From NCBI GenBank assembly GCA_011037195.1, contig JAAEAF010002536.1, positions 101,140-165,139 on the forward strand: a DNA stretch of 64,000 bases, read 5' to 3'. A program made the position numbers and the translations under genes. The notes beneath the pieces are model-generated. The model had not been told where the DNA came from, did no database searches, and saw nothing but the letters and a program-made list of their open reading frames with translations. Below are positions 22,876 to 32,254 of this stretch, one piece after another; within the stretch, counting starts at the first letter, position 1; the number at the start of each line of letters is the position of its first letter. The stretch comes from Triatoma infestans (taxonomy: Eukaryota; Arthropoda; Insecta; Hemiptera; Reduviidae).

Positions 22876-23590
22876 GATAGTTATATAGTTAGATACTTAG
22901 ATAGTTAGATAGTTGAATAGTTGGATAGTTGGATAGTTGGATAGTTGGATAGTTAGATACCTAGATAGTTGGATAGTTAGATAGTTAGATATTTATCTAG
23001 TTAGATAGTTTGATAGTTTGATAGTTAGATAGTTAGATAGCTAGATAGTTAGATATTTAGTTAGATAGTTAGATAGTTAGATAGTTAGATAGATAGATAG
23101 TTAGGGAGTTAGATAGTTAGATGGTTGGATAGCTGGATATTTGGTTAGTTAGATAGTTAGATAGTTAGATAGTTAGATAGTTAGATAGTTAGATAGTTAG
23201 ATAGTTGGATAGATAGATAGTTAGATAGTTAGATAATTAGAGAGTTAGATAGTTGGATAGTTAGATAGTTAGATAGTTGGATAGTTAAATAGTTGGATAG
23301 ATAGATAGTTAGATTGTTAGATAGTTAGAGAGTTAGATAGTTGGATAGTTAGATAGTTAGATAGTTAGATAGTTGGGTAGTTGGATAGTAGTATAGTTAC
23401 ATAGTTAGATAGTTAGATGGTTAGTTAGTTAGATAGTTAGATAGTTAGATATTTAGATAGTTAGATAGATAGATAGTTAGATATTTAGATAGTTAGATAC
23501 TTAGATAGTTAGTTCGGTAGATAGTTAGATAGTTAGATAGTTGGATTGTTAGATAGTTAGATAGTTAGATAGATTGAGAGATAGATGGAG
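22876..23590. repeat. TTAGATAG-type octamer satellite
   Basis: About 700 bases of imperfect tandem units, mostly ATAGTTAG or ATAGTTGG with occasional four-base (ATAG) and shifted units. It lies in family A copy A4, so it arose by local expansion. It is not a canonical telomere repeat (arthropods usually have TTAGG). Confidence 0.95.
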
Positions 23591-23899
23591 TTATGATTTC
23601 CACTAAAGTGTTATCATAATTTATTAAACCAATTCTACCATCCAAACTAAATTAATTTTAGAAATAAATAGACGGCCAAAATTCCTACTTTCAAGAAAAT
23701 TAGTAAAGCGCTAGTGTGTTTTTTTTAGTGAACAGTTATATTTTTTTTTTTTTCAGTTTTTGCAATTTTGTCTATAAAAAACACCGACGAATTTCAATAA
23801 ATTTTTTTTGTATACTAACTATAAAATTTGTCAAATCATAATTTTCTTTGAAAACTGCAATAAGAAGAATGTTATGTGTGAGTGTATCCACACAAGATT

Positions 23900-24650
23900 T
23901 TTTTAATTTTTATTTTATGAGTTTTAACAAATACATTTTTATAACCAATTCATAAATTATAAGTTTCATTTATCGATATATCTTGTAATATTATATATAT
24001 ATATATAATATATACATGTATTGATTATGTTAGAAACGAGATACTGTTCATATCGAAAACTTTAGAAATGAGAAAAGAATCAAAATAAGTAGTGTGTAAG
24101 AAAATGATGGTTGTATTGGGGATAAAAATGAAGAAAAATGGGTTCCTCTAATGTGAAAGCAATGGACTGAGATAAAAACAATGTGGAAAAAGAAGGAATG
24201 ATTTGGGGGGGGGGCGGGGGGGAAGGATACAGCAGGAGGGTTTTTAACGGCAACAACAGGGCGGATAAACTGTATGTGATATGAAAAATGGAGGATAGTG
24301 TATGTGTGGACTTTTTCAAGGTGAAAGAAATATATAAATTGCATCACAACTTGTGATAGAACAGAAAACCACGCGATTATATATATATAGTAAATTTCAG
24401 AGACAATTGTTGCCAGACAAATAAATTGAACTTTCAGTAATCCAGTTCTGAATCTGTCAGATACAAGACAAGCTAACATACAATATTATATAGGGCTTTG
24501 AGTGGAATTCCATGTTCATAGACAACTTAAACAATAACAGACAAGTTCTAGATAATCTACATTCATTAAAATTTTAAGCAAAACGCTCATTTATTTGGTA
24601 ACAAACTTGTAGATGTTTATTTATTAATAAAACTACATTTTATATGGGGA
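23900..24650. other. Stretch without recognised gene; G-run
   Basis: Contains a TA run near 23993-24013 and an 18-base G-rich run at 24205-24222 with one C. The open frames on the minus strand here are low-complexity and are not reported as genes. Confidence 0.5.
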
Positions 24651-24656
24651 AAAAAA

Positions 24657-25643
24657 TCTGGTATGAAACACTCACACAACTTTCTCTTACTCCAGTTATC
24701 AAAATTATAATTGACAAATTTTATAGTTTGTGTACCAAATTAATTCAAATACGACGAAAACTAAAAAACCGTTCAGTAAAAGCCCACTTCCGGTTAACTA
24801 ATTTTCTTGAAACTCTGAATTTTGGCCATCCATTTATTTCTAATTAATTTTGTTGGGATGATAGAATTGTATAATCAACTATGATCGCACTTAAGAGAAA
24901 AAATATAACCCACCTCTCCCCTAAAAGTGCTATTATATGAATTTTCCTAGAGAAATGGTTTAAATAAAAGTTGTAGCTCTTTGTATGATTATTAATATAT
25001 CATGTTTAAAGAAAATCGTCGCAGCCATTTTTAAGAAAATCGCGAAAAAGTGAAAAAAATCATTTAGTAAAAGTGGTAAAGTAAATGCACTTCCGGTTAT
25101 CCGATTTCTGTCAAACTCGGAATTTCAACAACATATTTAATTCTAATTAACATTATTTAGATGTTAGAATTTTTTAATAAACTGAAATAGCACTTCAGAC
25201 GAAAACCTCTTCCCCATAAGTGCCCTTAAACGAATTTTCCCAGAGAAATGTTTCAAATGAAAGTTGTAGCTCTTTGTATGTGTAGTTGACATACCAAGTT
25301 TGAAGAAAATCGTTGGAGCCATTTTCGAGAAAATTGCAAAAAAGTAAAAAAACCTACAACCAAAGTAGTACTTCCGGTTGAGGAATTTTGACAGGTGACC
25401 CACTGTCAGATGCCATGATTATACCTAGACGGAATATCAAGTTTCAACTTTCAACGGTTTTTCGTTTTTGAGCTATGCTGTTCACATACATACATACATA
25501 CATACAAACACATCCACAGACCATTTGCTAGAAACCACTTTTTTGGACTGAGGGGTCCTCAAAACAGATATTTCCGGTGAAAACTCGATATCGAAAATTT
25601 GAAACGATTACAATACTTCTTCAGACTAGGAGTAAGAGAAAGG
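24657..25643 (+). repeat. Repeat family A, copy A5 (complete)
   Basis: One of the best-preserved copies. It starts TCTGGTATGAAACACTCACA, and three CACTTCCGGTT-type unit starts lie at 24785, 25088 and 25370 (spacing 303 and about 282). It ends in an eroded palindrome at about 25618-25643. The unit carries phrases such as AAATCGCGAAAAAGTGAAAA. A6 follows after only a short A-run. Confidence 0.8.
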
Positions 25644-25650
25644 AAAAAAA

Positions 25651-26359
25651 TCTAATGTGAAACACTCACACAACTTTCTCAAACTCCTGTTTCCCAAAAT
25701 TATAATTAAGAAATGTTACAGTTTATATACCAAATATAACGAAATTCTCGAAAACTGGAGAAAAAAAAAATAAGTCAATAAAAGCGCACTTCCGGCTTAC
25801 TAAATTTTCTTAAAACTTGGAATTTTTACCACCTATTTTTATTTCTAATTAATTTTGTTTGGATGATAGAATTGTATGATCAACTATGATACCATCACTT
25901 TAGAGGAAGCTGTAACCGCACCCCTCCTTCACAAGTGCCCTTAAATTAATTTTCCTGGAGAAATGTTTCAATTAAATGTTGTGTCTCTTTGTAGGTGTAA
26001 TTAATATGACAAGTTTTAAAAAATATCGTCGGAGCCACTTTTTGAGAAAATCGCAAAAACGTAAAAAAAAAAAAAAAAAAAAAAAAAAACTAGTAAAATG
26101 GTACTTCCGGTTGAGGAATTTTGACAGATAACGTACTGTCAGATGGATGGTGATACTTAAACGTAATATCAAGTTTCAACTTTTTACGGGTTTTCATTTT
26201 TGAGCTATGCTGTTCACATACACATATACACACAGACCATTTGCTAAAAACCACTTTTTTGGACTCAGGGGACCTCAAAACGGATATTTCCGGTGAAAAC
26301 TCGATATTGAAAATTTGACACCATTACAATACTTCCTCTTACTAGGAGTAAGAGGAAGT
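25651..26359 (+). repeat. Repeat family A, copy A6 (complete, one unit shorter)
   Basis: Starts TCTAATGTGAAACACTCACA and ends with a near-perfect palindrome at 26331-26359 (ACTTCCTCTTACT pairing with AGTAAGAGGAAGT). It has two unit starts (25786 and 26101), against three in A5. It lies directly behind A5 in the same direction. Confidence 0.8.
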
Positions 26360-26469
26360 AAAAAATTATTTAAAAAGAAATATTGACAAATTTTATTTAA
26401 ACTTAAAATAATTATAGTCAGTTGTAGTTGTGGGAACACCCAAGGCAGGTAGATATTAGTTGAAGTGAT

Positions 26470-26762
26470 AATTGCCGTCTAAAAGAACGGATTGTCCAAT
26501 AAGATTTGGGACAAACACCACCAATGTTTGAAACAATATATAATGTTATAAAGGAGGAAAGTTTTAGCTCAGTTGTAGTGCATTGGATTCTCATGCGGAT
26601 GTGATGGATGCCAGAAATATACGTATTTTCAAATATATTTTATTTAAGAAAAACATCAAGAAAAATCTAACATTCGCTGGCAAAAAGGGTACACACAGGT
26701 AGAAGACTACAGTTACAGAAAGAGTTCCAAGGACCTGGTTAGCTATATCTTTTAGAGTTCAC
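26470..26762. repeat. Direct duplicate, copy 1 of 2
   Basis: This block of about 290 bases recurs almost unchanged at 27291-27581 (starts AATTGCCGTCTAAAAGAACG, ends TTTTAGAGTTCACAGAAC). It covers unique flank, the SINE head and the first part of an LTR. The high identity suggests a recent event. Confidence 0.85.
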
Positions 26763-27090
26763 AGAACTTTTGGTAGCTTTGTCTTTTCACCCCTTCTCAC
26801 AGGGGAAGAGTAACAAGAGAAGGCATTTTTTTCAAGACAGTCTGTGTTAGACATTGAACTAGAACACTTGATTCAGAAATCGCTATTTTAGCATCAGTGC
26901 CAGTCATAAGTTAAAAGAGTTTTGCACTTAATCTAAAGATAAATTGATTGATTGATTTATAAACATAATAGTTGTGATATTGTAAAGTATTTAAATTCAC
27001 TTAGAGATTAATATATTTATTTTGAAAACAGTGATGATCTCTTGATTATTCCTTAATACTTCTATCTTTATCTCAAACATACACATAAGC

Positions 27091-27669
27091 ATCAGAGACA
27101 TTTTCCATGGTAGCCTGCTTCATTTTGTGGTCATAGACCGGTTTCGGGCGTTCGCCCATCTTCAGGATGCGTTTTTCAGACAGTGTGACAACACAGACTT
27201 GCACACAGCAAACTTAGTTTTCACACTAACTGAATTACTGTATTTTAAAACTAAACTCTTAAACTAGGTCAAGGGATATGGCCATCTGCTAATTGCCGTC
27301 TAAAAGAACGGATTGTCCAATAAGATTTGGGACAAACACCACCATTATTTGAAACAATAATGTTATAAAGGAGGAAAGTTTTAGCTCAGTTGTAGTGCGC
27401 TGGATTCTCATGCGGATGTGATGGATGCCAGAAATATACGTATTTTCAAATATATTTTATTTGAAAAATATCAAGAAAAATCTAACATTCGCTGGCAAAA
27501 AGGGTACACACAGGTAGAAGACTACAGTTACAGAAAGAGTTCAAAGGGCCTGGTTAGCTTTATCTTTTAGAGTTCACAGAACATCAACCGGTCGATGACC
27601 ACAAAATGAAGCAGGCTACCACGGAAAATGTCTCTGATGCTTTCCAGCTTTGCGGAACCGACCACCACA
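27091..27669. mobile_element. Ribozyme-type palindromic element B2 with 14-bp duplication
   Basis: Flanked by an exact 14-bp duplication, ACATACACATAAGC (27077-27090 and 27670-27683). The left arm (27091 to about 27185) holds the minus-strand hammerhead-like motif. The inverted right arm is at 27582-27669, starting AACCGGTCGATGACCAC. Between them lies the second copy of the 290-base duplicate (27291-27581). No coding sequence is present. Movement by an RNA route fits the length of the target duplication. Confidence 0.75.
27131..27169 (-). ncRNA. Hammerhead-ribozyme-like motif, family B (best copy)
   Basis: Minus strand: stem I strand CATC (27169-27166), core CTGAAGA (27165-27159), one extra U, then hairpin GGGC-GAAC-GCCC (27157-27146), GAA (27145-27143), palindrome ACCGGT (27142-27137) as a loopless stem III, cleavage-position C (27136), then TATG (27135-27132). 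In other copies this last strand is GATG, which pairs fully with CATC; here the first base is mutated. The core C3-U4-G5-A6-N7-G8-A9 and G12-A13-A14 are all present. The bulged U between A9 and stem II and the absence of a stem III loop are non-standard. Activity is unproven. Confidence 0.65.
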
Positions 27670-28125
27670 ACATACACATAAGCCCTTTACAAAACCGCTC
27701 ACGCCATAAACTACTACAACATCACATCCCACCAATCACATTTCACGTAGTTTCCCTGGTTCATGTCCAATGCTACCCATAGATTTTTTTTTTTTTTTGT
27801 CTTTCAAAGAGCCTTTACAGCTCATTATCCGGAGTGCACCGTTGAGACTGTAATGAGAGAACATGTACGGAAACCGGCAGTGCACTGAGAAGGCGCCCCA
27901 GACACCAATGACCATAGATGACGCGGCTTAAAAAAAAAAAAAAAAACTCAAAAACAAGTTTCAATTAAAAGTGTGTGTGGCAAAGTTTACATCTGAACTG
28001 TGAGGTTTCCATCATCATTTTTCTTCCAAACACTCCAAAAAAACACTTCTGAAAAGTCACATTTCCCTTATGGAAATTATTATGGAAATTTGGATTTCCA
28101 TAATCCTTCGAATGTACCTTAATAT

Positions 28126-28357
28126 ATTTTTTTTTAATTTAAGGCGCTTCAACATCTATGGTCATTAGCGCCCGGAGCCTTCTCAGTGTACTTCCGGCCT
28201 CCGGACAGCGTTTTCTCGCTACTGACAACATTGTCCATCATCGAACAGTGAGCTGTACAGGCTCCTAGGAAGAAAAAATCTAAGGGTAGCACTGGAGTCG
28301 AACACGGGACCTCCGCGTGGGAGTCCAATGCGCTAACCACTTAGCTAATCCCTCCCC
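28126..28357 (-). mobile_element. tRNA-derived SINE, tail type a, full length
   Basis: Exact 13-bp target duplication TGTACCTTAATAT at 28113-28125 and 28358-28370. On the minus strand it has a tRNA-like head GGGATTAGCTAAGTGGTTAG (A box), a B-box-like GTTCGACTCC, the body, GGCGCTAATGACCATAGATG, and a terminal A tail (T run at about 28126-28135). One of the two best copies. Confidence 0.85.
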
Positions 28358-28394
28358 TGTACCTTAATATTAATATAGATCATAGAATTACACA

Positions 28395-28716
28395 TTTTAT
28401 TCAATTAAACAGTTCTATTCCCACCAGAAATTCACCCAAAAAAATCCATCTCAAGCCATTTTCGAGAAAATCGCGAATAACCAAAAACCAGTTATTCCGT
28501 GAAGTGTCTCACTTCCAGTTAATGGGTTTTGAGCAAAATCAAAATTTCAACTTCCGGCGATTTCTCTTTCTTCAAATATTTTGTTCATACCAACAGAAAT
28601 ATTTGCTAAAAACATCTTTTTTTCGGTACCCGGTGGACCTGAAAGCATGCTTGTTTCCGGTGAAATTTGGTAAATTTGATACGATAGTAATGCTTCTTAT
28701 ATTGGTAAGAGAAAGT
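28395..28716 (+). repeat. Family A 3' fragment
   Basis: Has family phrases (CCATTTTCGAGAAAATCGCG and CTTCCAGTTAATGG) and a mutated terminal hairpin ending GGTAAGAGAAAGT at 28716. Confidence 0.65.
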
Positions 28717-28719
28717 AAA

Positions 28720-29060
28720 AATTATTAATACAATTTGATTTTAACTTTTCTTAATTAAAAAAACAAAATACAAAAAAAATGTTTTTAGTGAATGGACAAT
28801 GTATCGATATGTATATAATATATATATGTATGTATATGTGTAAGTGTGTGTTTTTGGTTGAGAAGAACCTCAGGTGTGTGTATTTTATTTATTTTATTTT
28901 ATTTTATTTTTTTGTATATATATTTCTCAGCGTGTAATTAAATGCAGCTCTGTAACAGTTTAGACATAATTGTTTAAGTATAGAAGAAGTAACATAATTG
29001 ACGGACATATTTATACAATTATTATCAATATACCAATATTATATCAAAGGTATAGATATT
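28720..29060. other. AT-rich stretch without recognised gene
   Basis: Short TA/TG runs only. Confidence 0.4.
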
Positions 29061-29066
29061 TCTATA

Positions 29067-30431
29067 TGTTATGCCAAAAGACCGAAAATACTTATTGAGC
29101 GAAAAAACAACTCACAACGCGTTGTGGTCACTGTAAAACATCCAAATCGCGAAATTCGTGTTATGGCTCTTATGAAAACGCTCACGACGCGTTGTGGCAA
29201 CCACAGAAAGACCACATAGCGAAATTCGTGTGGTGGCTATCATGCTACACGACCACAACGCATTGTGGCAATGAAGAAAAGCCCTGATGCGTTCTGAGCA
29301 CTAGTGGGTGTAACCATATCACGACGGACAGGTTGGAACTTATTGGCTTGAACACAACGACGCATTAAACCATCAGTAGAGTTGTTTATTCATTTCTTCC
29401 CTGTTTCTGAGAGTCAACGTATATCAGCGCTAACCAATAAAACCCGCGCTGACCAATAAAAAAGAAGTGTTTTATGATAAATTACATAAGTTTGTGGAAA
29501 GAAGCACTGATCGCAGTTTTATCATGAATACAGAAAAATATGAAATGTTACTTAATGAAACAAAACAGTCTCAGCTTCTTAAAAAAAAGCAAAGAGTCTC
29601 TATTCTAGTTCAAGCAGCGATTCATCTATCTTCAAGGATTGCGATTTATTCAGGGTAAAAAAAAAAAAACGTGCTCTCCATCATGCGCTTAAGACAAGTC
29701 CTTACGAAGCTATGTCTGGATCACCATAAAAAATAGCTTTTGCAGATTCATCGTGATGTGTACGCTTCCATAGAAACTGAAGAAGATTCACAAGAATTGG
29801 TTCTATCTTCCGTCTTGAAAAATGATGTACAAGAAAACGAGAAGAATATAGAAAATGACGAACAGTTAAACAAAGTTGACAAATTACTGAATTCAAAAGT
29901 GGAAGATATTTCTGAAGTTATAAAAGAATCAAGGAAAATGGATAATGATGAAAAAATACAGGAACCGGCCAATACAAATGTCCTTTTATTTTAATGATAC
30001 GATTTCTTTATATTGTATTTAATAATGACAATATGTCATGCAGCGGTTTTCAATTTTTAGCAGCAGAAAGAGCATTAAGGATATTGTCTATGTGGTACTT
30101 ATTACAGGGCAAAAAATATTTCCTAAGGATATCTACCAAAAAGTTTCGAGACTAGTAGGACCCATATCGCAAATCACTGCGCGTCATATACTAATATGGT
30201 TCCACATGCGTCATAACTTTTCTTTATTGCCACAATGCGTTGTGGTCGTATAGCATGATAGCCATGACACGAATTTCGCTATGTGGTCTTTCTGTGATCG
30301 CCACAACGCGTCATGAGCGTTTTCATAATAGCCATAACAAGAATTTCGCGATGTGGATGTTTTACAGTGACCACAACGCGTTGGGAGCTGTTTTTTCGGT
30401 CAATGAGCATTTTCGATCTTTGAGCGTAACA
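29067..30431. mobile_element. Ginger-like DNA transposon, internally deleted
   Basis: A complete element with 205-bp inverted ends (29067-29271 and 30227-30431) that agree closely. Termini are TGTTATG and, inverted, TGTTACG. The target duplication is TATA at 29063-29066 and 30432-30435. A four-base duplication, TGT termini and an integrase-related internal gene fit the Ginger group, whose transposase is an integrase-like DDE enzyme. The ends contain repeated palindromes of the form CACAACGCGTTGTGG. Only pieces of the coding region survive. Confidence 0.8.
29460..29995 (+). pseudogene. Fragments of a Ginger-type integrase-like protein
   Basis: The first piece (29467-29658) begins VFYDKLHKFVERSTDRSFIM, the N-terminal region of a family of integrase/H2C2 zinc-finger proteins in insect genomes (often annotated as KRAB-A-domain-containing 2-like). 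The next piece (about 29680-29720) reads HALKTSPYEAM, matching the region after the integrase core. A third (29740-29994) is the acidic linker with DVYASIETEED. The catalytic DDE core is missing between the first two pieces and the cysteine-rich C-terminus is missing at the end. Frameshifts and a stop (SP then TAA near 29728) separate the rest. Family placement comes from memory of the motif order. Confidence 0.55.
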
Positions 30432-30604
30432 TATACAATCCTACTTATGTGTATAGAGTATAACAACGAGAATTACAAACAAGAGTAAATTGAAATTGTA
30501 TGAATTCAAGTATTGCCAAAATACTCAAGTAGAAATACGATTTTTCCTGAAAGGTTTTCGCTAATAACTGTACTGCTAAAATTCATAGTTGGAAGAAAAT
30601 CTGC

Positions 30605-30735
30605 ACCGGCGGAACCCCCTCTGTGCACTGCTGGCCTTCAGGCAGTGTTCTCTCGTTACACACAATCCATCCTATCCATCACTGAATAAGTGAGTTGAAC
30701 AGCTCGCTTATTCACGACCTCCACGGAGTCCAGCG
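30605..30735 (-). mobile_element. SINE fragment (reverse)
   Basis: The body segment CTGTGCACTGCTGGCCTTCA and GTGTTCTCTCGTTACACACA matches the SINE in reverse; the head is lost or replaced. Confidence 0.5.
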
Positions 30736-30739
30736 ATTT

Positions 30740-31680
30740 TTGAAGTTGCTGCTATAAAGTTAGACTTTTCTTCTCAAAAAGCGTAATTTTACAATTAAAT
30801 GGCTGAAGTCGTTTTTGATGGAAAACTGCGTTAAACTGAAGAAGCACTTAGTGAAGTGATACAACCGATTAATCGATTTAGATAGAAACCACTGAAGGTC
30901 TCCAAATAGGATATGAAGTTTCAAGTTTCCAAGTTTCCAATTTGTAATTTTTAAGAAAAATAAACCACTTGACATAGGTTGAAAACAATTTTGAAAATTT
31001 TTTAACAGATTCACAAGTTAATTGCTAGCGCTGACACAAGGGCAGTTTTACCAACAAAATACTCCAGTAACTAACCAAGAACTTTGAAACCGTCTAAGCT
31101 CCCCCGCTTCTATATTTTCAATCGATTTTCAAATAAATAATAAAATAATCTGGTTATATGAAAATAAACAAAGAAGTACATGAAGTATGAACTTCCACAT
31201 AATTTAATTTTAGATGTAAGCAACTTCAAAGTAGATAATATAGGCTTCAATTTAATATAATTTTATTTTTCATTTTTTTATACAGTAGACCTACGTTTTT
31301 AGTAAATATGCAGAAAATAACTCAGATATTAATATAATTAAAATTTATATATGCTCTCAAATGAGTAAAATATAGATTAAAAACAAAACTTATCGATAAC
31401 TATAAAATATAATAGTTTATATAAATGCATTGATTCAATATCGGATACATACTTTGAAAACATTTTCAAATTAAATGACGAGCTTATACAAAAATCTTTC
31501 TCCTTATCAGTGTGATATTTCTGCTAAATTTTGTTGTTTTTTTTTTTAGTTTCAAAAATTTATCAAATTATTGTTGGATAGTCTACCAATAATTATCCCA
31601 ATAAATACATTTTTAGATAGAAATTAGGACTTGTAGTTATAACAACGGCCTGTATTATAGTTACATTTCATACGTATATA
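30740..31680. other. Decayed family A-like DNA, then AT-rich DNA
   Basis: 30740-31020 keeps faint family A phrasing. The rest has no recognised feature. Confidence 0.35.
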
Positions 31681-31681
31681 A

Positions 31682-31900
31682 GGAAGGGATTAGGGAGTTG
31701 CTAGCGCGCTGGACTAGCAACGCGGAGGTCCCAGTTTTGAATCCCTCATGCTGCCCTTAGATTTTCACTTCCTAGGAGTCTCTACAATTCACTGTCCGGT
31801 GATGGGCAATATTGCCTACGGCTAAAGAACACTGCTTGGAGGCCGGCAGTGCTAGGTTTTAGGGGCCACAATAGATCTTTCAGATCGCACAATAATCTCT
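31682..31900 (+). mobile_element. tRNA-derived SINE, tail type b
   Basis: Head GGGATTAGGGAGTTGCTAGC, B-box-like AGTTTTGAATCC near 31732-31743, the body, then GGGGCCACAATAGATCTTTC and AGATCGCAC at the end. This tail resembles the 3' end of the I-like LINE at about 14555-14600. Confidence 0.7.
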
Positions 31901-31932
31901 ACATTTCATATAGAAAGCAAAATTTAATTATC

Positions 31933-32250
31933 AGAAATATTTTCCATGATAGCCTGCTTTTCATATTGTGGTTATCGACCGGCATCGGGCGTTCGCCCAT
32001 CATCAGGTTGTTTTTGTCAAAACAATGTTACCACCAGCGATATACCATAGAGCTGTAGATCAGTTTCTACACTCTATATAAATTAATTTTTTTCTGTGCA
32101 AGTCTATGTTATCACATTGTTTATCAAGACATTCTGATGATGGGCAAACGTCCAAAACTGGTCGAAGGCCATAAAATGAAAATGAAGGCTGCCACGGTAA
32201 ATAAATATCTCTGATGCTTTCCAGTTCTGCGAACCCAACTACAACCACCA
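31933..32250. repeat. Ribozyme-type palindromic repeat B4
   Basis: A compact unit with both arms long. The left arm (31933 to about 32012, minus) has CTGATGA at 32006-32000, hairpin GGGCGAACGCCC, then GATG in place of GAAA. The right arm (about 32130-32250, plus) has CTGATGA at 32134-32140, hairpin GGGC-AAAC-GTCC, then AAAACTGGTC with G12 changed to A. Both cores are therefore damaged, each at a different place, which shows that the ancestral unit carried an intact motif on each arm. Confidence 0.7.
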
Positions 32251-32254
32251 AATT

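Larger units (their letters stand above)
21413..23897 (-). repeat. Repeat family A, copy A4 (reverse, with two inner additions)
   Basis: The 3' palindrome is at 21413-21441 (ACTTTCTCTTACTCC then TAATAAGAGGAAGT) and the 5' end near 23873-23897. The copy abuts A3, so the two lie head to tail in reverse. It contains a LINE insertion (21863-22535) and an expanded octamer satellite (22876-23590). Confidence 0.7.
26600..27745 (+). mobile_element. Solo LTR family F, split by ribozyme element
   Basis: Starts TGTGATGGATGCCAGAAATA and ends CAATCACATTTCA, matching the complete 465-bp copy at 59858-60322. The flanks CGGA (26596-26599) and CGTA (27746-27749) differ at one base, fitting a four-base target duplication. 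The ribozyme-type insertion at 27091-27669 divides it. Confidence 0.6.
26553..27947 (+). mobile_element. tRNA-derived SINE split by LTR insertion
   Basis: The head (TTTTAGCTCAGTTGTAGTGC...CATGCGGA) is at 26553-26599. The rest resumes at 27746 (with GCTACCCATAGATTTTTT and, later, GACACCAATGACCATAGATG) and ends in a poly(A) at about 27931-27947. The intervening 26600-27745 is an LTR-type insertion that itself contains a ribozyme-type element. Confidence 0.7.

Noticed and set aside
22876..23590. Interstitial telomere repeat
   Set aside because: The unit is an eight-base ATAGTTAG/ATAGTTGG mixture, not TTAGG or TTAGGG.
24048..24479. 143-codon minus-strand open frame with hydrophobic and proline-rich stretches
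   Set aside because: Built largely from a C-run (reverse of the G-run) and T-rich DNA; a second overlapping frame is equally open, and no family fits.
27091..27669. Calling the ribozyme elements Penelope-like
   Set aside because: The ribozyme type fits that group, but no Penelope reverse transcriptase or GIY-YIG sequence is visible in the window.
28126..28357. A functional tRNA gene
   Set aside because: The tRNA-like head has A- and B-box-like words, but the sequence continues into the shared SINE body and no cloverleaf acceptor stem closes it.
29067..30431. CRISPR-like array because of spaced palindromes
   Set aside because: Only a few imperfect repeats per end, arranged as inverted transposon ends with a target duplication, in a eukaryotic context.
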